Shown in pieces: positions 10,258 to 19,427 of a DNA stretch of 64,000 nucleotides; position 1 is the first letter of the stretch; every line of letters starts with the position of its first letter. The notes below the pieces were generated by a model. The model worked only from the letters and a program-made list of their open reading frames with translations, made no database searches and had not been told where the DNA came from. Location: the NCBI GenBank assembly GCA_964017065.1, contig OZ024786.1, forward strand, positions 7,941,047 to 8,005,046, in the 5' to 3' direction. The stretch is from Haliclona indistincta (taxonomy: Eukaryota; Porifera; Demospongiae; Haplosclerida; Chalinidae). The position numbers and the translations under genes are program-made.

Positions 10258-13200
10258 TATGATTTTGGAGGATATGTTAAACGGGAGGGAGGACGGCGGA
10301 CTCGGCCGGAACGGCGAGGGGGAGGCACAGGACGTGGTGGTTCAGAGGGGCTGGGTCCAGCATCTGATTGCTCAACACTTGGAGATGGTGATGGAGTGGG
10401 TGGTGGAGTAGGTGTTTCAGTTCTAGTGTCTGCTGGACTCTCACTGCTGGGGTCTTGATCATCAACAGTAGGTTCTCTGTTCTTTGTGTCTTCCACAGGT
10501 GATAACGGTGTGGAACTAGCTGTAACAGGAGGGTAGAAAGGATCAGATGTACTATTGGATGACAGCAATATTTGATCCACGTGTCTCTTCCACTGCAACC
10601 CAGATTGTAATTTAACCACGTAAGATAGAGGTCCTGTCCTGTCTTCTATGATTCCAGGGAGCCATAGGGGTCCCGGGCGATAGTTTCGGGCAAGCACTGA
10701 TTGACCTATGTGAAATTCTCGGAACTTGGAATGTTGGTCATGCTTCATCTTCTGCTGTGCTTGCTTGCGTACCACAGATTCCTCCAGATTTGGTCTTAGA
10801 ATATCAAGTCGTGTGCGTAGGCTTCGTCCCATGAACAGTTCACTAGGAGCGGTGTTGGTTGTAGCATGAGGCGTGATCCTGTAACTGAGTAGGAATGACA
10901 TCAGTTGCTGATGTTGATCTTGATCTGTCCTAGCACACTTGAGAGCATGTTTCAGAGTGCGTACGAATCTCTCGGCTGCACCATTAGTGGATGGGTGATA
11001 AGGAGCACTCTTGATATGCTTGATTCCGTTCTGCTTGAGGAAATCAGCAAACTCTGAGGAATTAAACTGTGGTCCGTTATCCGAAACTAGTTGTTGGGGT
11101 AAACCATAAGTGGCGAACATCTCTCTCAGCACACGAATGGTAGCAGGTGCTGTTGTTGATGTCATAGTGGCAACCTCTGGCCACTTAGAGTGTGCGTCAA
11201 CCACAACAAGCATCATCTTTCCATGGATAGGACCAGCGAAATCGATATGGATACGCTGACAGGGCTGTGATGGCCATAACCATGGGTGTAGAGGAGCTAC
11301 CGAGGGAGCATTTCTGAGAGAACTGCAGGCAGGACACGATTTGACTAAATCTTCAATTTCTTTGTCGAGCCCAGGCCACCAGGTGTAGCTTCTTGCGATA
11401 GCTTTCATTCTGGAGATTCCAGGATGTGAGGTATGTAGTTCTTCAAGCACCTTGTCTTGAAGGGTAGGTGGTACGATCACACGAATTCCCCACAGTAGAC
11501 ATCCTTCTTCTACAGTGAGTTCAAGACGTTTAGTCCAGTAGGGCTGAAGCTCGTCCTGCGAGTGATGCTGGGGCCAGCCCACACGAGTGAAATGTAGGAC
11601 TCTACTGAGCACTGGATCATGTAGAGTAGCAAGAGCAATCTGCTTAGCCGTTACAGGTAGAGCAGCAATCTGATGAATGTTAAACACTGCAGAAATAGAG
11701 GAACAGTCAGACAGAGATGAATAGGATACTGGTAATCTGGATAGACAATCTGCATTCATGTGAGCAGAAGTTGGTCTGAACTTGATCTCGTACTGATAAG
11801 ATGACAGAATCAGTGCCCATCTCTGCAGTCTTGCTGCTGCTAGTGTTGGAATACTATTCTTAGGACCCAATATAGTCGTCAGAGGCTTATGATCCGTGAT
11901 CAGCTGGAAGGAGCGACCAAACAGGTACTGGTGGAATTTCTTGATTCCAAATATCAGAGACAACGCTTCCTTCTCCAACTGCGCATAGTTCTGCTCAGCT
12001 GACGTCAGAGTTCGTGAGGCATATGCCACTGGTCTCTCAGTTCCATCGGGGTAGAGATGAGAGATGACTGCTCCCAGACCATAGGCAGAGGCATCACCTG
12101 CAAGGGTAAGAGGGAGTGATGAGTCATAATGTGTCAATACTGGAGCAGTAGACAATTTTTTCTTAGCGAGATTGAAAGCAGTGTCACACTCAGCAGCCCA
12201 TCTCCAGGGTTTTCCTTTCTGCAGTAGCTGATTTAGAGGACGTAAGAGGGTAGATAGGTTCGAGATGAACTTGCCGTAGTAATGCACCATGCCGAGAAAT
12301 GAACGAAGTTCCTGGACATTGCGAGGCTTTGGTGCCTTCTTGATGGCTTCGATCTTCTGAGGAGTAGTGTGAAGTCCCTCTCGGTCAATTCGATGTCCAA
12401 GGAATTCGACAGACTCTTGCATGAAGGAGCATTTCTCTGCTTTCAGCTTGATACCATGATGTTGCAATCGCTTTAGGACTTCTTCAAGATTGCTGTAGTG
12501 TTCTTCATCAGTAGATCCTGTCAACAGGATGTCGTCAATATAGCAGATGACGCGAGGTAAACCTTGAAGAATGGTGTCCATAGTCTTCTGAAAAATGGCT
12601 GGAGCAGGGGCGATACCAAACGGCAACCTTGTGTAGCGGTAAAGTCCCTTATGAGTGTTAATTGTGACCAGTTTTCGACTCTCTTCATCCAGCAGCATCT
12701 GTTGATATGCATGCTTCAGATCGAGTTTAGTGAAGTGTTTTCCACCAACTAAAGCTGTGAATAATTCATCAGGCTTTGGAAGAGGGTATTGGTCTACTTG
12801 AAGATGAGAGTTTACAGTGACTTTGTAATCACCACAGATCCGAATCTTGCCATCTCCTTTCGGTACTGGAACGATAGGTGAGGCCCAGTCACTGTGGTCG
12901 ACTTTCTCAATGATGCCATCACTCTCCAAACGATCCAGTTCTTGGCTCAAAGTGTCTCTCAGGGTAAATGGTACCGGTCGTGGCTTCTTGAACACTGGAG
13001 TGGTGTCGGGCTTGAGAGTTAGTTTAGCTTGATACTGTGTCATGGTTCCCATGCCTTCAGTGAAGACAAACTCATACTTTCGGAGGAGATCTTTTACTCT
13101 CTCTTCGCCATGACATCGAGAGACTAGCCCAATCGTCTTCCAGTCCAAGATGAGGTGCTTAAGCCAGTTTCTGCCTAGCAAGCTAGGTCCTTCTCCTGTG

Positions 13201-14267
13201 ACAACAAACAAAGGTAAGGTATGTGTCTGCTGTTGATACCTGACTTCGACCTCTATCTGACCAGCCACTGACATACTCTGTCCAGTGTAAGTTCGTAGGG
13301 CTACCGAAGTTGGCTTTAGAGCAGATGTAGGAAGGAGTTTCCGGTAGGTTTCTTCTGAGATCAACGACACTGCAGCTCCTGTATCCAGCTCCATGGCAGT
13401 TCTCTGACCATTTAGAGTAAGGTCCACAGTAATCGGATCAGCCTCAGCTCTCGAGTATCCAATGAGGAAGGTTGGTAGATCTTCTTCTCCACCCTCAGGT
13501 TTCTGGTCAACGTCTACGAAATTAGTTCTCTTCTTCTGTCTCCCTGCTGGCTGCTTTCTGTGAGGGGAATCTGACTTCTTTGAACGACATACTTTAGCAA
13601 TGTGCCCTCTCTTTTTGCAAGCATGACAAACAGCATCTTTAAATCTGCACTCACCAGATAAATGGTTTGTTCCTCCGCACCGGTAGCAAGACTGTGACGA
13701 CGGTGACGGTGTCACTCGTTGTATGGGCGCATCTCCATTTCCTTTCCACTGCTTGGTGTTTCGCTCAGCTGCCTCCATTCCTTCGGCAATCTCTACTGCT
13801 CGTTGGAAAGTGAGGTCCGCCTCGGTGAGAAGTTTCCTCTGTGTGGCTTCATTACGTAAGCCACACACGAACCGGTCTCTGAGAGCGCGTTCGAGGAACC
13901 CTTCAAAGTTACAGTGGGTCGACAGTCTTCTCAGTTCTGCTACATACTCAATAACAGATTCTCCGACCGCCTGGTTGCGTCGGTAGAAGTGGAAACACTC
14001 TGCGATAGTCACTCTCTTGGGTTTGAAATGATTATTTAGAGACGTCGTTAGCTGTTCCAACGTCTTAGCGCTTGGTCTTTCTGGAGCCACGAGGTCACGC
14101 AGCAGACTGTAAGTCTTTCCACCAATGACGTTCAGGAGTATCGTCACCTTGTCAGCATCTTCTATCTTGTTTGCAGCAAAGAACAGTTCTACTCTTTCCA
14201 GATAGACGTCTATGTCCTCCGTTGCTGGATCAAATTTGTCCATATGACCAACGCTCTTGGCAGCCAT
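10257..14267 (-). CDS. Gag-Pol polyprotein of Ty3/gypsy retrotransposon
   Basis: A single frame of about 1,336 residues from ATG 14267 (MAAKSVGHMDKF), six bases past the primer-binding site; an upstream in-frame Met would lie within the LTR. Order: Gag-like helical domain; two CCHC knuckles near residue 195 (CYRCGGTNHLSGEC and CHACKKRGHIAKVC); aspartic protease with LDTGA near 310; reverse transcriptase with LPFGIAPAPAIFQ and CYIDD near 590; RNase H with AGDASAYGLGAV; integrase zinc finger (H-x3-H...CPAC) near 970; integrase core with IDFAGP, SDNGPQF and a late Glu; proline/serine-rich tail with an SGRVRRPP motif. Gag and Pol are fused without frameshift. It looks fully intact and potentially active. 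Confidence 0.96.
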   Translation of the reverse strand: MAAKSVGHMDKFDPATEDIDVYLERVELFFAANKIEDADKVTILLNVIGGKTYSLLRDLVAPERPSAKTLEQLTTSLNNHFKPKRVTIAECFHFYRRNQAVGESVIEYVAELRRLSTHCNFEGFLERALRDRFVCGLRNEATQRKLLTEADLTFQRAVEIAEGMEAAERNTKQWKGNGDAPIQRVTPSPSSQSCYRCGGTNHLSGECRFKDAVCHACKKRGHIAKVCRSKKSDSPHRKQPAGRQKKRTNFVDVDQKPEGGEEDLPTFLIGYSRAEADPITVDLTLNGQRTAMELDTGAAVSLISEETYRKLLPTSALKPTSVALRTYTGQSMSVAGQIEVEVRYQQQTHTLPLFVVTGEGPSLLGRNWLKHLILDWKTIGLVSRCHGEERVKDLLRKYEFVFTEGMGTMTQYQAKLTLKPDTTPVFKKPRPVPFTLRDTLSQELDRLESDGIIEKVDHSDWASPIVPVPKGDGKIRICGDYKVTVNSHLQVDQYPLPKPDELFTALVGGKHFTKLDLKHAYQQMLLDEESRKLVTINTHKGLYRYTRLPFGIAPAPAIFQKTMDTILQGLPRVICYIDDILLTGSTDEEHYSNLEEVLKRLQHHGIKLKAEKCSFMQESVEFLGHRIDREGLHTTPQKIEAIKKAPKPRNVQELRSFLGMVHYYGKFISNLSTLLRPLNQLLQKGKPWRWAAECDTAFNLAKKKLSTAPVLTHYDSSLPLTLAGDASAYGLGAVISHLYPDGTERPVAYASRTLTSAEQNYAQLEKEALSLIFGIKKFHQYLFGRSFQLITDHKPLTTILGPKNSIPTLAAARLQRWALILSSYQYEIKFRPTSAHMNADCLSRLPVSYSSLSDCSSISAVFNIHQIAALPVTAKQIALATLHDPVLSRVLHFTRVGWPQHHSQDELQPYWTKRLELTVEEGCLLWGIRVIVPPTLQDKVLEELHTSHPGISRMKAIARSYTWWPGLDKEIEDLVKSCPACSSLRNAPSVAPLHPWLWPSQPCQRIHIDFAGPIHGKMMLVVVDAHSKWPEVATMTSTTAPATIRVLREMFATYGLPQQLVSDNGPQFNSSEFADFLKQNGIKHIKSAPYHPSTNGAAERFVRTLKHALKCARTDQDQHQQLMSFLLSYRITPHATTNTAPSELFMGRSLRTRLDILRPNLEESVVRKQAQQKMKHDQHSKFREFHIGQSVLARNYRPGPLWLPGIIEDRTGPLSYVVKLQSGLQWKRHVDQILLSSNSTSDPFYPPVTASSTPLSPVEDTKNREPTVDDQDPSSESPADTRTETPTPPPTPSPSPSVEQSDAGPSPSEPPRPVPPPRRSGRVRRPPSRLTYPPKS

Positions 14268-14272
14268 CCTTA

Positions 14273-14285
14273 ATCCTCGTCGCCA
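14273..14285 (-). promoter_or_regulatory. primer-binding site, tRNA-Ser(GCU)-like
   Basis: On the minus strand TGGCGACGAGGAT starts two bases after the 5' LTR. It complements CCA plus the 3' acceptor strand ATCCTCGTCG, which matches the animal tRNA-Ser(GCU) I remember. The tRNA match is from memory and was not searched. Confidence 0.7.
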
Positions 14286-14287
14286 AA

Positions 14288-14441
14288 TGTAGCGTAGTGT
14301 CCGCACAGGTATGAGTATAGCAGAGATTATTGATTGGCAGAGTACAGAAATGATATGACTGACTAGTGTTTAAATAGAGTCAACACAATGGCATGTAAAA
14401 TCAATAGACTGTCAGTCTGTCTCTACTTGTTGCCTTGTACA
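14288..14441 (-). repeat. 5' LTR of the gypsy element
   Basis: Identical to 10091-10244. Transcription of the element is expected to start here on the minus strand. Confidence 0.95.
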
Positions 14442-14600
14442 CTTTTCTCCTCTGGACACTATCAATTCTTGTTCGTGCTGTGATATCTGTGCTAAAGTAT
14501 GTAGTTGTGGTGATTGTGAGTGCAATCTTGATCGTGCATCATTTGTTCTCATTGGAGAAAGTTAAATCAACATTATTTTATGTATCACTGATCTATAACA

Positions 14601-17600
14601 TTATGATTTGTTTTTGTCTATACTAACTATGTGTTTGGTTATCCATTCTAATACTTCACTAATACTTTTAGCATGCAGAGGGTCTCTTGGTCTAGGGAAA
14701 GTACGATACTTGCGGTCTTGCAGTGTAGAAAAAACTTTCGTTCTTTGTAATTCTCGGATAATAGTGTCTCTGTCTTTTTGACAGTTTGAAGGGGCTCGAT
14801 GGATTCCACAACTCTCAGAAACATGGGTCTGCATATCATACTGCATAAGAACTGGGTAGAGAGTTCCTAGTACTTTGCCAGCACGTGTGATGGCAGTCTC
14901 AGTCTGGTTCGCTCCCAAATGACGTATTGCACGCTTGCAGATCCTATTCAGGTGCTCTTGGTGTAAATCACAAGGAATATTGCGTCCACGTACTCCATTG
15001 GTATTTATGAATCTGTTCCACGCAAGTTGAGCGGACTGTCTGGGAGTAAGCTGGTACTCATACTGATTAAGTAAATTAAATGCCTCTATAGAGTAGTTCT
15101 TTCTATCTGAGGACTTAAAAACTGGCAGTAAATATCTCCAGCAACGAATCACTCGGTCACCATCACCCTCCTTTATTGCATCCGCAAATTCCATGTAAAG
15201 GCAGCCCATACCCAGTAAATTGACAGTGTATTCGTGTACCCCATCAGCATGCTTAAGAGGCTTACTCACAGAAGCTCGAGGCTTACTGGCAGAGGCTCTT
15301 GGCTTACTGGCAGAGGCTCTTGGCTTACTGGCAGAGGCTCTGGGCTTACTGGCAGAGGCTCTGGGCTTAGTCGCAGATGGTCGAAACTCACTCGATTGAG
15401 CAGATGGTTGAGGCTCACTCGATTGAGCAGATGGCTGAGGCTCACTCGATTGAGCAGATGGTTGAGGCTTACTCGATTGAGCAGATGGTCGAAGCTCACT
15501 CAATTGAGCAGATGATTGAGGCTCACTTGATATAGGGTCACTGTTGTCAGGATTAAATTGAAACTTGATAAATCGCTCAACGACTTTGCAGCAAATGCTT
15601 TTTAGAGTTTCCTTTCGGCATGTGGGTGTTTCAGATATAAGGTCGTCTTTTGATGGTACTATCGATGAGGATGGTACATCACTGAGTGACTCCATACCAA
15701 GTACCTGAAGAGAAGCTGTCAAGATTTGACATGTAGTGATGAGGTTCAGAAAATCATTGCACGCATTAAAATTGTTGGCTGGATCAGACACCACATTCGT
15801 ACGTTTTATTAGGTTTCGCAATTGATACAACGTTCCGTGTTCGCCTGCAGAATCCCTGGAATAAAAGTACTTCCAGATTACCTGTAATGGAATTAAAATC
15901 ATTACAATTAATTATTAGTGATAAATGGCTTACTCCAATCAGATTTAGCTGTGTATGCCAATCTTCTGCACACGGAATGAGACCCTCTAACCGAAAAACA
16001 GGAGAAATTGAATTTCCTCTAGTTCTTAAGGCTCCTCTGGCTCTGGCAACAGTAAGTTGGTCACCACCGAAAAACAACTTGTACAGTGAAGCATGCTCTG
16101 ACTGGAACATTTCGTTCTCACGCCCATGAATAGGTACCGCTTTAGTATATTGTACTGCTGGCACGTAACCCATTAGATGGTACATGATTTCGACCATTTC
16201 ATCTCCTTTGTTCTCATTTTTGTTAAGAACACCAAGTGGTACCTGCAATAAGTGTAATTTTATTCAGACCATTATAGTTTGCTCTTACTTACCACTTCAG
16301 ATTTCACTGACATTTTGGCGTAGTACTGATGTTGAATATGCCATTCTACCACATCTTCAAATGCCAACTTGAAGAAAGGCATGTGGGTTACAAGGATACG
16401 TGACACATGAGTCACAAAAAGCTCTTTCAACGCTTTATCGTCTGCAGTTGATGGAAGCAGAGATATAGCTCTCTTACTTGGGCTATTGAGACATAGCTGA
16501 GGATGGACATCTGGAAGACCAGAGAAATCGACTCTATCCAAGACAGCAAAAGAATGGAAGTAATGAAGTGATTGATTGCGGCTTCCTCCGAGTCGCATAT
16601 ATCGTGCCTTGACACTTTTGTCTAGATTGTCGCCCACTAACTCAAAGCTTTGAATTGGGGTAGGAGTATTGGTTGAGATCATTGTGTTCTCAGTGACTTC
16701 CATTGTACTGTCATCATCTATTAGTAATAATAATTTGATTTTTATTGCATACACTTCAGGTAAACAATAAATTTTGTTACATGCTGATAATGTATCTTCA
16801 TCAATAGACTCTTCAGCAATACCTGATGAATCGGTTTCAGCTTCAGACAGATCAGACAGACTGCTATGAATTGGACCACTAAGATCAGTTGAACTGCTGT
16901 TTAGATCATATTCGTCAGAACTATGGAGAACGACAGAATCATCAATTTCTGAGTCAGATGTAATCACAATCACTGGGAGCTTTCTTGCACTATTCTGAAA
17001 TTCTCCCTATAGACGAACGTGTGTAAAAAACATGTAATAATATTTAAATAGAAAGCTTAACCTGTTCACGAGGTACAGACAGCTGATCAGTCAACAAACA
17101 CTGCCATGTCTTCACTTTCTTGTCGTGATCTGTCCCCACATCTGTCAGCAACCGAATAGTAGACTTATGTGACATAGTCACATTCACTCGTTGTAAACGC
17201 TCATATACCTATGGGTATAGCAGTACATGAATTATTTACACAAGTTAGTAATTAATTTGCTTTGTAACATACCAGCTTTCCACTATTGCCTCCATACAAG
17301 ACTAACGACAGCACCTTTTGGACCAAATTCATCTTGGCGTACCTTAGCTTCAGCAATATAGCAGCACACATTCCTATCACTATATTCCTGTTAGGCCTGG
17401 GTCGACGCATGTGCGTGCATTGTTGGAGAATCGATAGAAGAATGGGCGCATTGGTCTCCACTTCCTTAAGCAGTTTCTCCTAGCTAAAATCCTTATATGC
17501 TGAGCTGAACTTTTGTCGCAAAATTGAGTTGGCTGAGTCGGAGCACATGAGAATTAACTCATTCCGAACGAGCATCCCAATCCTTTTCATGATGTACTTT

Positions 17601-18176
17601 CTAGTCACCGGATCTTTCAAGCACTCTTTAGCAACTGACTGTTTCCTTCCTCTAGCGACAGCTTTTCCCATGTGCTTACGGCTGGGTGTCAGTATGTAAT
17701 TCTTTGGTGTTTTGTAAGCAACATGTACCTACAAACAAACAATTTTAAGGCATTGGCAATGAAATAATACTTACTGAAACACTGGGACTTCCAGAAGTTA
17801 TGAGAGACTGGGGTGGTAAAGGCTGACGACGCTTCTTCGCAGGTGGTGGGAGAGATTCACTTGAATCAGTGTTGTCGGCTAAGGGAAGTACTTCTTCTAA
17901 TGCTTTGTTCATGTTCTCCTTGATCGCTTCAGTACCTTTCAAAACCTTCTCGTATCCATAGAAGCACTTTCTGCACAAGTACGGACGACCTACTTCAGCT
18001 AGCCGACTATCTAGCTCCAGTTGTGGGTGACTTTGTTTCAGCTGAGTAGTGATCGTAGAACTCCAAAGAGGCAACACATGAGAAGAGGCGCTACTGTAGA
18101 GATATCGCCTGTCAGAGCTCCTTTTGGTAGCTGTTCCACAACCAAGGCAAATGATGATCGATCGAACAGCTGCCAT
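14601..18176 (-). pseudogene. DUF6589-type protein, candidate transposase, six exons, one in-frame stop
   Basis: Minus-strand exons: 18176-17775, 17728-17273, 17208-17062, 17006-16293, 16242-15934 and 15881-14601. Every exon is a multiple of three with phase-0 GT-AG introns, giving 1,102 codons. Blocks: a C-x2-C...C-x2-C pair (CLGCG and LCRKC) near the N-terminus; RGRKQSVAKECLKDPVTRKY; RPRPNRNIVIGMCAAILLK; VYERLQRVNVTMSHKS; then GGDQLTVARARGA and IPCDLHQEHLNR, which I recognise from DUF6589. A TAG at 17480-17482 interrupts exon 2 between KDFS and EKLLKEVETNAP. Upstream in-frame ATG 18206 is an alternative start. ASKPRAS heptads and SSEPQPSAQ nonamers form a low-complexity insert at 15255-15530. 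DUF6589 identification is from memory. Confidence 0.75.
15255..15530 (-). repeat. coding tandem repeats (21-bp and 27-bp units)
   Basis: Inside the DUF6589 gene, about five 21-bp units (GGCTTACTGGCAGAGGCTCT-type) encode ASKPRAS. About five 27-bp units (CTCACTCGATTGAGCAGATGG-like) encode SSE(P/L/F)xPSAQ. Both keep the frame, consistent with a flexible linker under length turnover. Confidence 0.9.
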
Positions 18177-18276
18177 AACTAAAACACGTGGATTGGCAAC
18201 GCCCATTATACTCCCACGCACTTGGTCAAGTCTACCGCACGCGGTGAAATAATTAAATTCCTGTGTTACGGGTAGC

Positions 18277-18335
18277 GTATGCTAGTGTCCCCTGACTATT
18301 CCACAGATGCGAAAAGTCAGGCCACGCCTGACTAG
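18277..18335 (-). repeat. right 59-bp terminal inverted repeat
   Basis: Perfect inverted copy of 8544-8602; ends ...GCCTGACTAG directly before the second GTCATAC. The DUF6589 gene start lies about 70-100 bp inside it. Confidence 0.95.
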
Positions 18336-18342
18336 GTCATAC

Positions 18343-19045
18343 CCTAGTTGGCATCAGCCATAAGTCTCAATTTCCATGTCCAATTTATGGATTGTACATG
18401 GAGGGCCCTGATGTAAGTTCTAAACAATGATTTTTGTATAATGTAGATGTTCCATCTGTCTTAGGTGGTATTCACCAGAGGTGCCATACGTTGCAAAGGA
18501 AACGTCTACATTCTAAAATATTATTAGAAACCACGGCTATGGGTAAACCAGCACTGAATTTATTCTCGGAAGCTGGGTGTGCTGCATGGATTCAAGCTAT
18601 CCATACTATAATCACATGCTGCCCAACAGAACAGGAAGAGCTTGGTAATTATTCGTTTGTTGTCACTTTTATTTAGATCTGAATGAAGAGTCTGTTGAGA
18701 TAGAAGTACACCAAGAATAGAGATAAGCGACAGTGACACCATTGAGTTGGAGAGTGATACTAGCACAAGTAGCGCAAAGTGAATGAAGAGTCTGTTGAGA
18801 TAGAAGTACACCAAGAATAGAGATAAGCGACAGTGACACCATTGAGTTGGAGAGTGATACTAGCACAAGTAGCAGCAAAGTGAATGAAGAGTCTGTTGAG
18901 ATAGAAGTACAACCAAGAATAGAGATAAGCGACAGTGACACCATTGAGTTGGAGAGTGATACTAGCACAAGTAGCAGCAAAGTGAATGAAGAGTCTGTTG
19001 AGATAGAAGTACAACCAAGAAGTAGCAGCAAAGTGTGTAGAAATG
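18343..19045 (+). pseudogene. PD-(D/E)XK-like family gene P1, 3' part (beyond the transposon)
   Basis: 18343-18412 completes the exon cut at 8543 (TLVGISHKSQFP...YGLYMEGPD, then GTAAGT). The next exon, 18447-18644, encodes ...NLFSEAGCAAWIQAIHTII, which aligns with 39592-39721 of copy P4 (DLFSVQGCAAVMEQLHNFI). A following exon from about 18679 starts DLNEESVEIEV and runs into a tandemly repeated acidic tail. The match to P4 in both exon order and sequence is the evidence that the two halves are one gene. Confidence 0.6.
18681..19035 (+). repeat. about 101-bp tandem repeat, four copies
   Basis: GAATGAAGAGTCTGTTGAGA recurs at 18681, 18781, 18882 and 18984. The intact units encode NEESVEIEVQPRIEISDSDT and an acidic/serine-rich stretch. 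The first two units carry one-base losses (CACCAAG for CAACCAAG, AGCGCAAAG for AGCAGCAAAG), so they are not in one frame. The hydrophobic-then-acidic pattern resembles a SUMO-interaction motif, as speculation only. Confidence 0.85.
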
Positions 19046-19144
19046 GTAAGTTATAATGTGGCCACACCCATAAAACATTGACCTCCGGACTATGGACACC
19101 TCTTTATTGGGGACTCTGTGTGTGGGTCCCAATGGTGTCTGCCT

Positions 19145-19427
19145 TAAGCCCCGTTTACACAAACCCAATCCGGATTAGCCCAACCCGGATACAATCCGGA
19201 TAACGTCCCGTTTACACGTCAAAGTCGCCTGTAGCCTCTAGAATTGCCAAGAATACCCTGAGGTGCTGAAAAGAATCCAAGAAAACAACTAAAAGATCTA
19301 TAGGTGAGTGTTTTAGAAAGTATTTGTTACTTACATACATCGAGCTAGTAAAATAAAGCGCGTAGCACTGCCAGCGCTACCAAGCAACGCCTAGAACCAC
19401 GCTATTATAGTCACTGTGCTTGTAAGG
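19145..19427 (+). other. left flank of the Harbinger-like gene
   Basis: Near 19149 the sequence GCCCCGTTTACACAAACC is followed by AATCCGGATT, ATCCGGATAA and a second CCCGTTTACACG at 19206. This resembles a DNA-transposon terminus with internal palindromes. I could not find the matching right end after 20623. Confidence 0.35.

Larger units (their letters stand above)
10091..14441 (-). mobile_element. Ty3/gypsy LTR retrotransposon, full length
   Basis: A 4,351-bp element on the minus strand. The LTRs (10091-10244 and 14288-14441, 154 bp) appear identical and begin TG / end CA when read on the minus strand. A 5-bp target duplication, CTTTT, flanks it (10086-10090 and 14442-14446). A primer-binding site follows the 5' LTR and a purine tract precedes the 3' LTR. 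One uninterrupted Gag-Pol reading frame fills the inside. Identical LTRs and an intact frame indicate a recent insertion. It lies inside the helicase gene of the larger DNA transposon. Confidence 0.97.
8714..14565 (+). pseudogene. RecQ-like helicase, frameshifted and split by an LTR retrotransposon
   Basis: Superfamily 2 DNA helicase of RecQ type. Exons are 8714-8980, 9099-9315, 9366-10090 and, beyond the retrotransposon, 14447-14565. Motifs in order: LPTGYGKS (Walker A), ITPLTAIMKDQ, VDEAH (motif II), LTATAT (III), SIIYCRRYKDC (IV), ATVAFGMGIDSPSVRQVIH (V) and QKTGRAGRDG (VI). The gypsy element entered after FQNF. Reading on after it gives a cysteine-rich tail (CSCCDICAKVCSCGDCEC) and then a stop at 14563, matching a zinc-binding C-terminus. 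Exon 2 is out of frame between LVF and PEMLLERRRW because the T run at 9198-9202 has five bases where three or six are needed. It starts 170 bp inside the left TIR. ATG 8714 is the first Met before conserved sequence. Confidence 0.85.
8537..18342. mobile_element. 9.8-kb TIR transposon with RecQ-like helicase and DUF6589 protein (TSD GTCATAC)
   Basis: The element proper is 8544-18335. Its ends are perfect 59-bp inverted repeats (8544-8602 and 18277-18335) beginning CTAGTCAGGCGTGGCCTGAC. A 7-bp direct duplication, GTCATAC, flanks it at 8537-8543 and 18336-18342. Two genes read inward from the ends: a RecQ-like helicase on + and a DUF6589-type protein on -. Their stop codons would be only about 36 bp apart without the retrotransposon nested between them. 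The boundaries are confirmed because deleting the element and one GTCATAC rejoins a coding exon in frame. I do not know a named superfamily with this gene pair. DUF6589 is the candidate transposase and the helicase an accessory, by inference. Confidence 0.85.

Noticed and set aside
12521..13986. Short frames on both strands within the gypsy element
   Set aside because: Shadows of the Gag-Pol frame.
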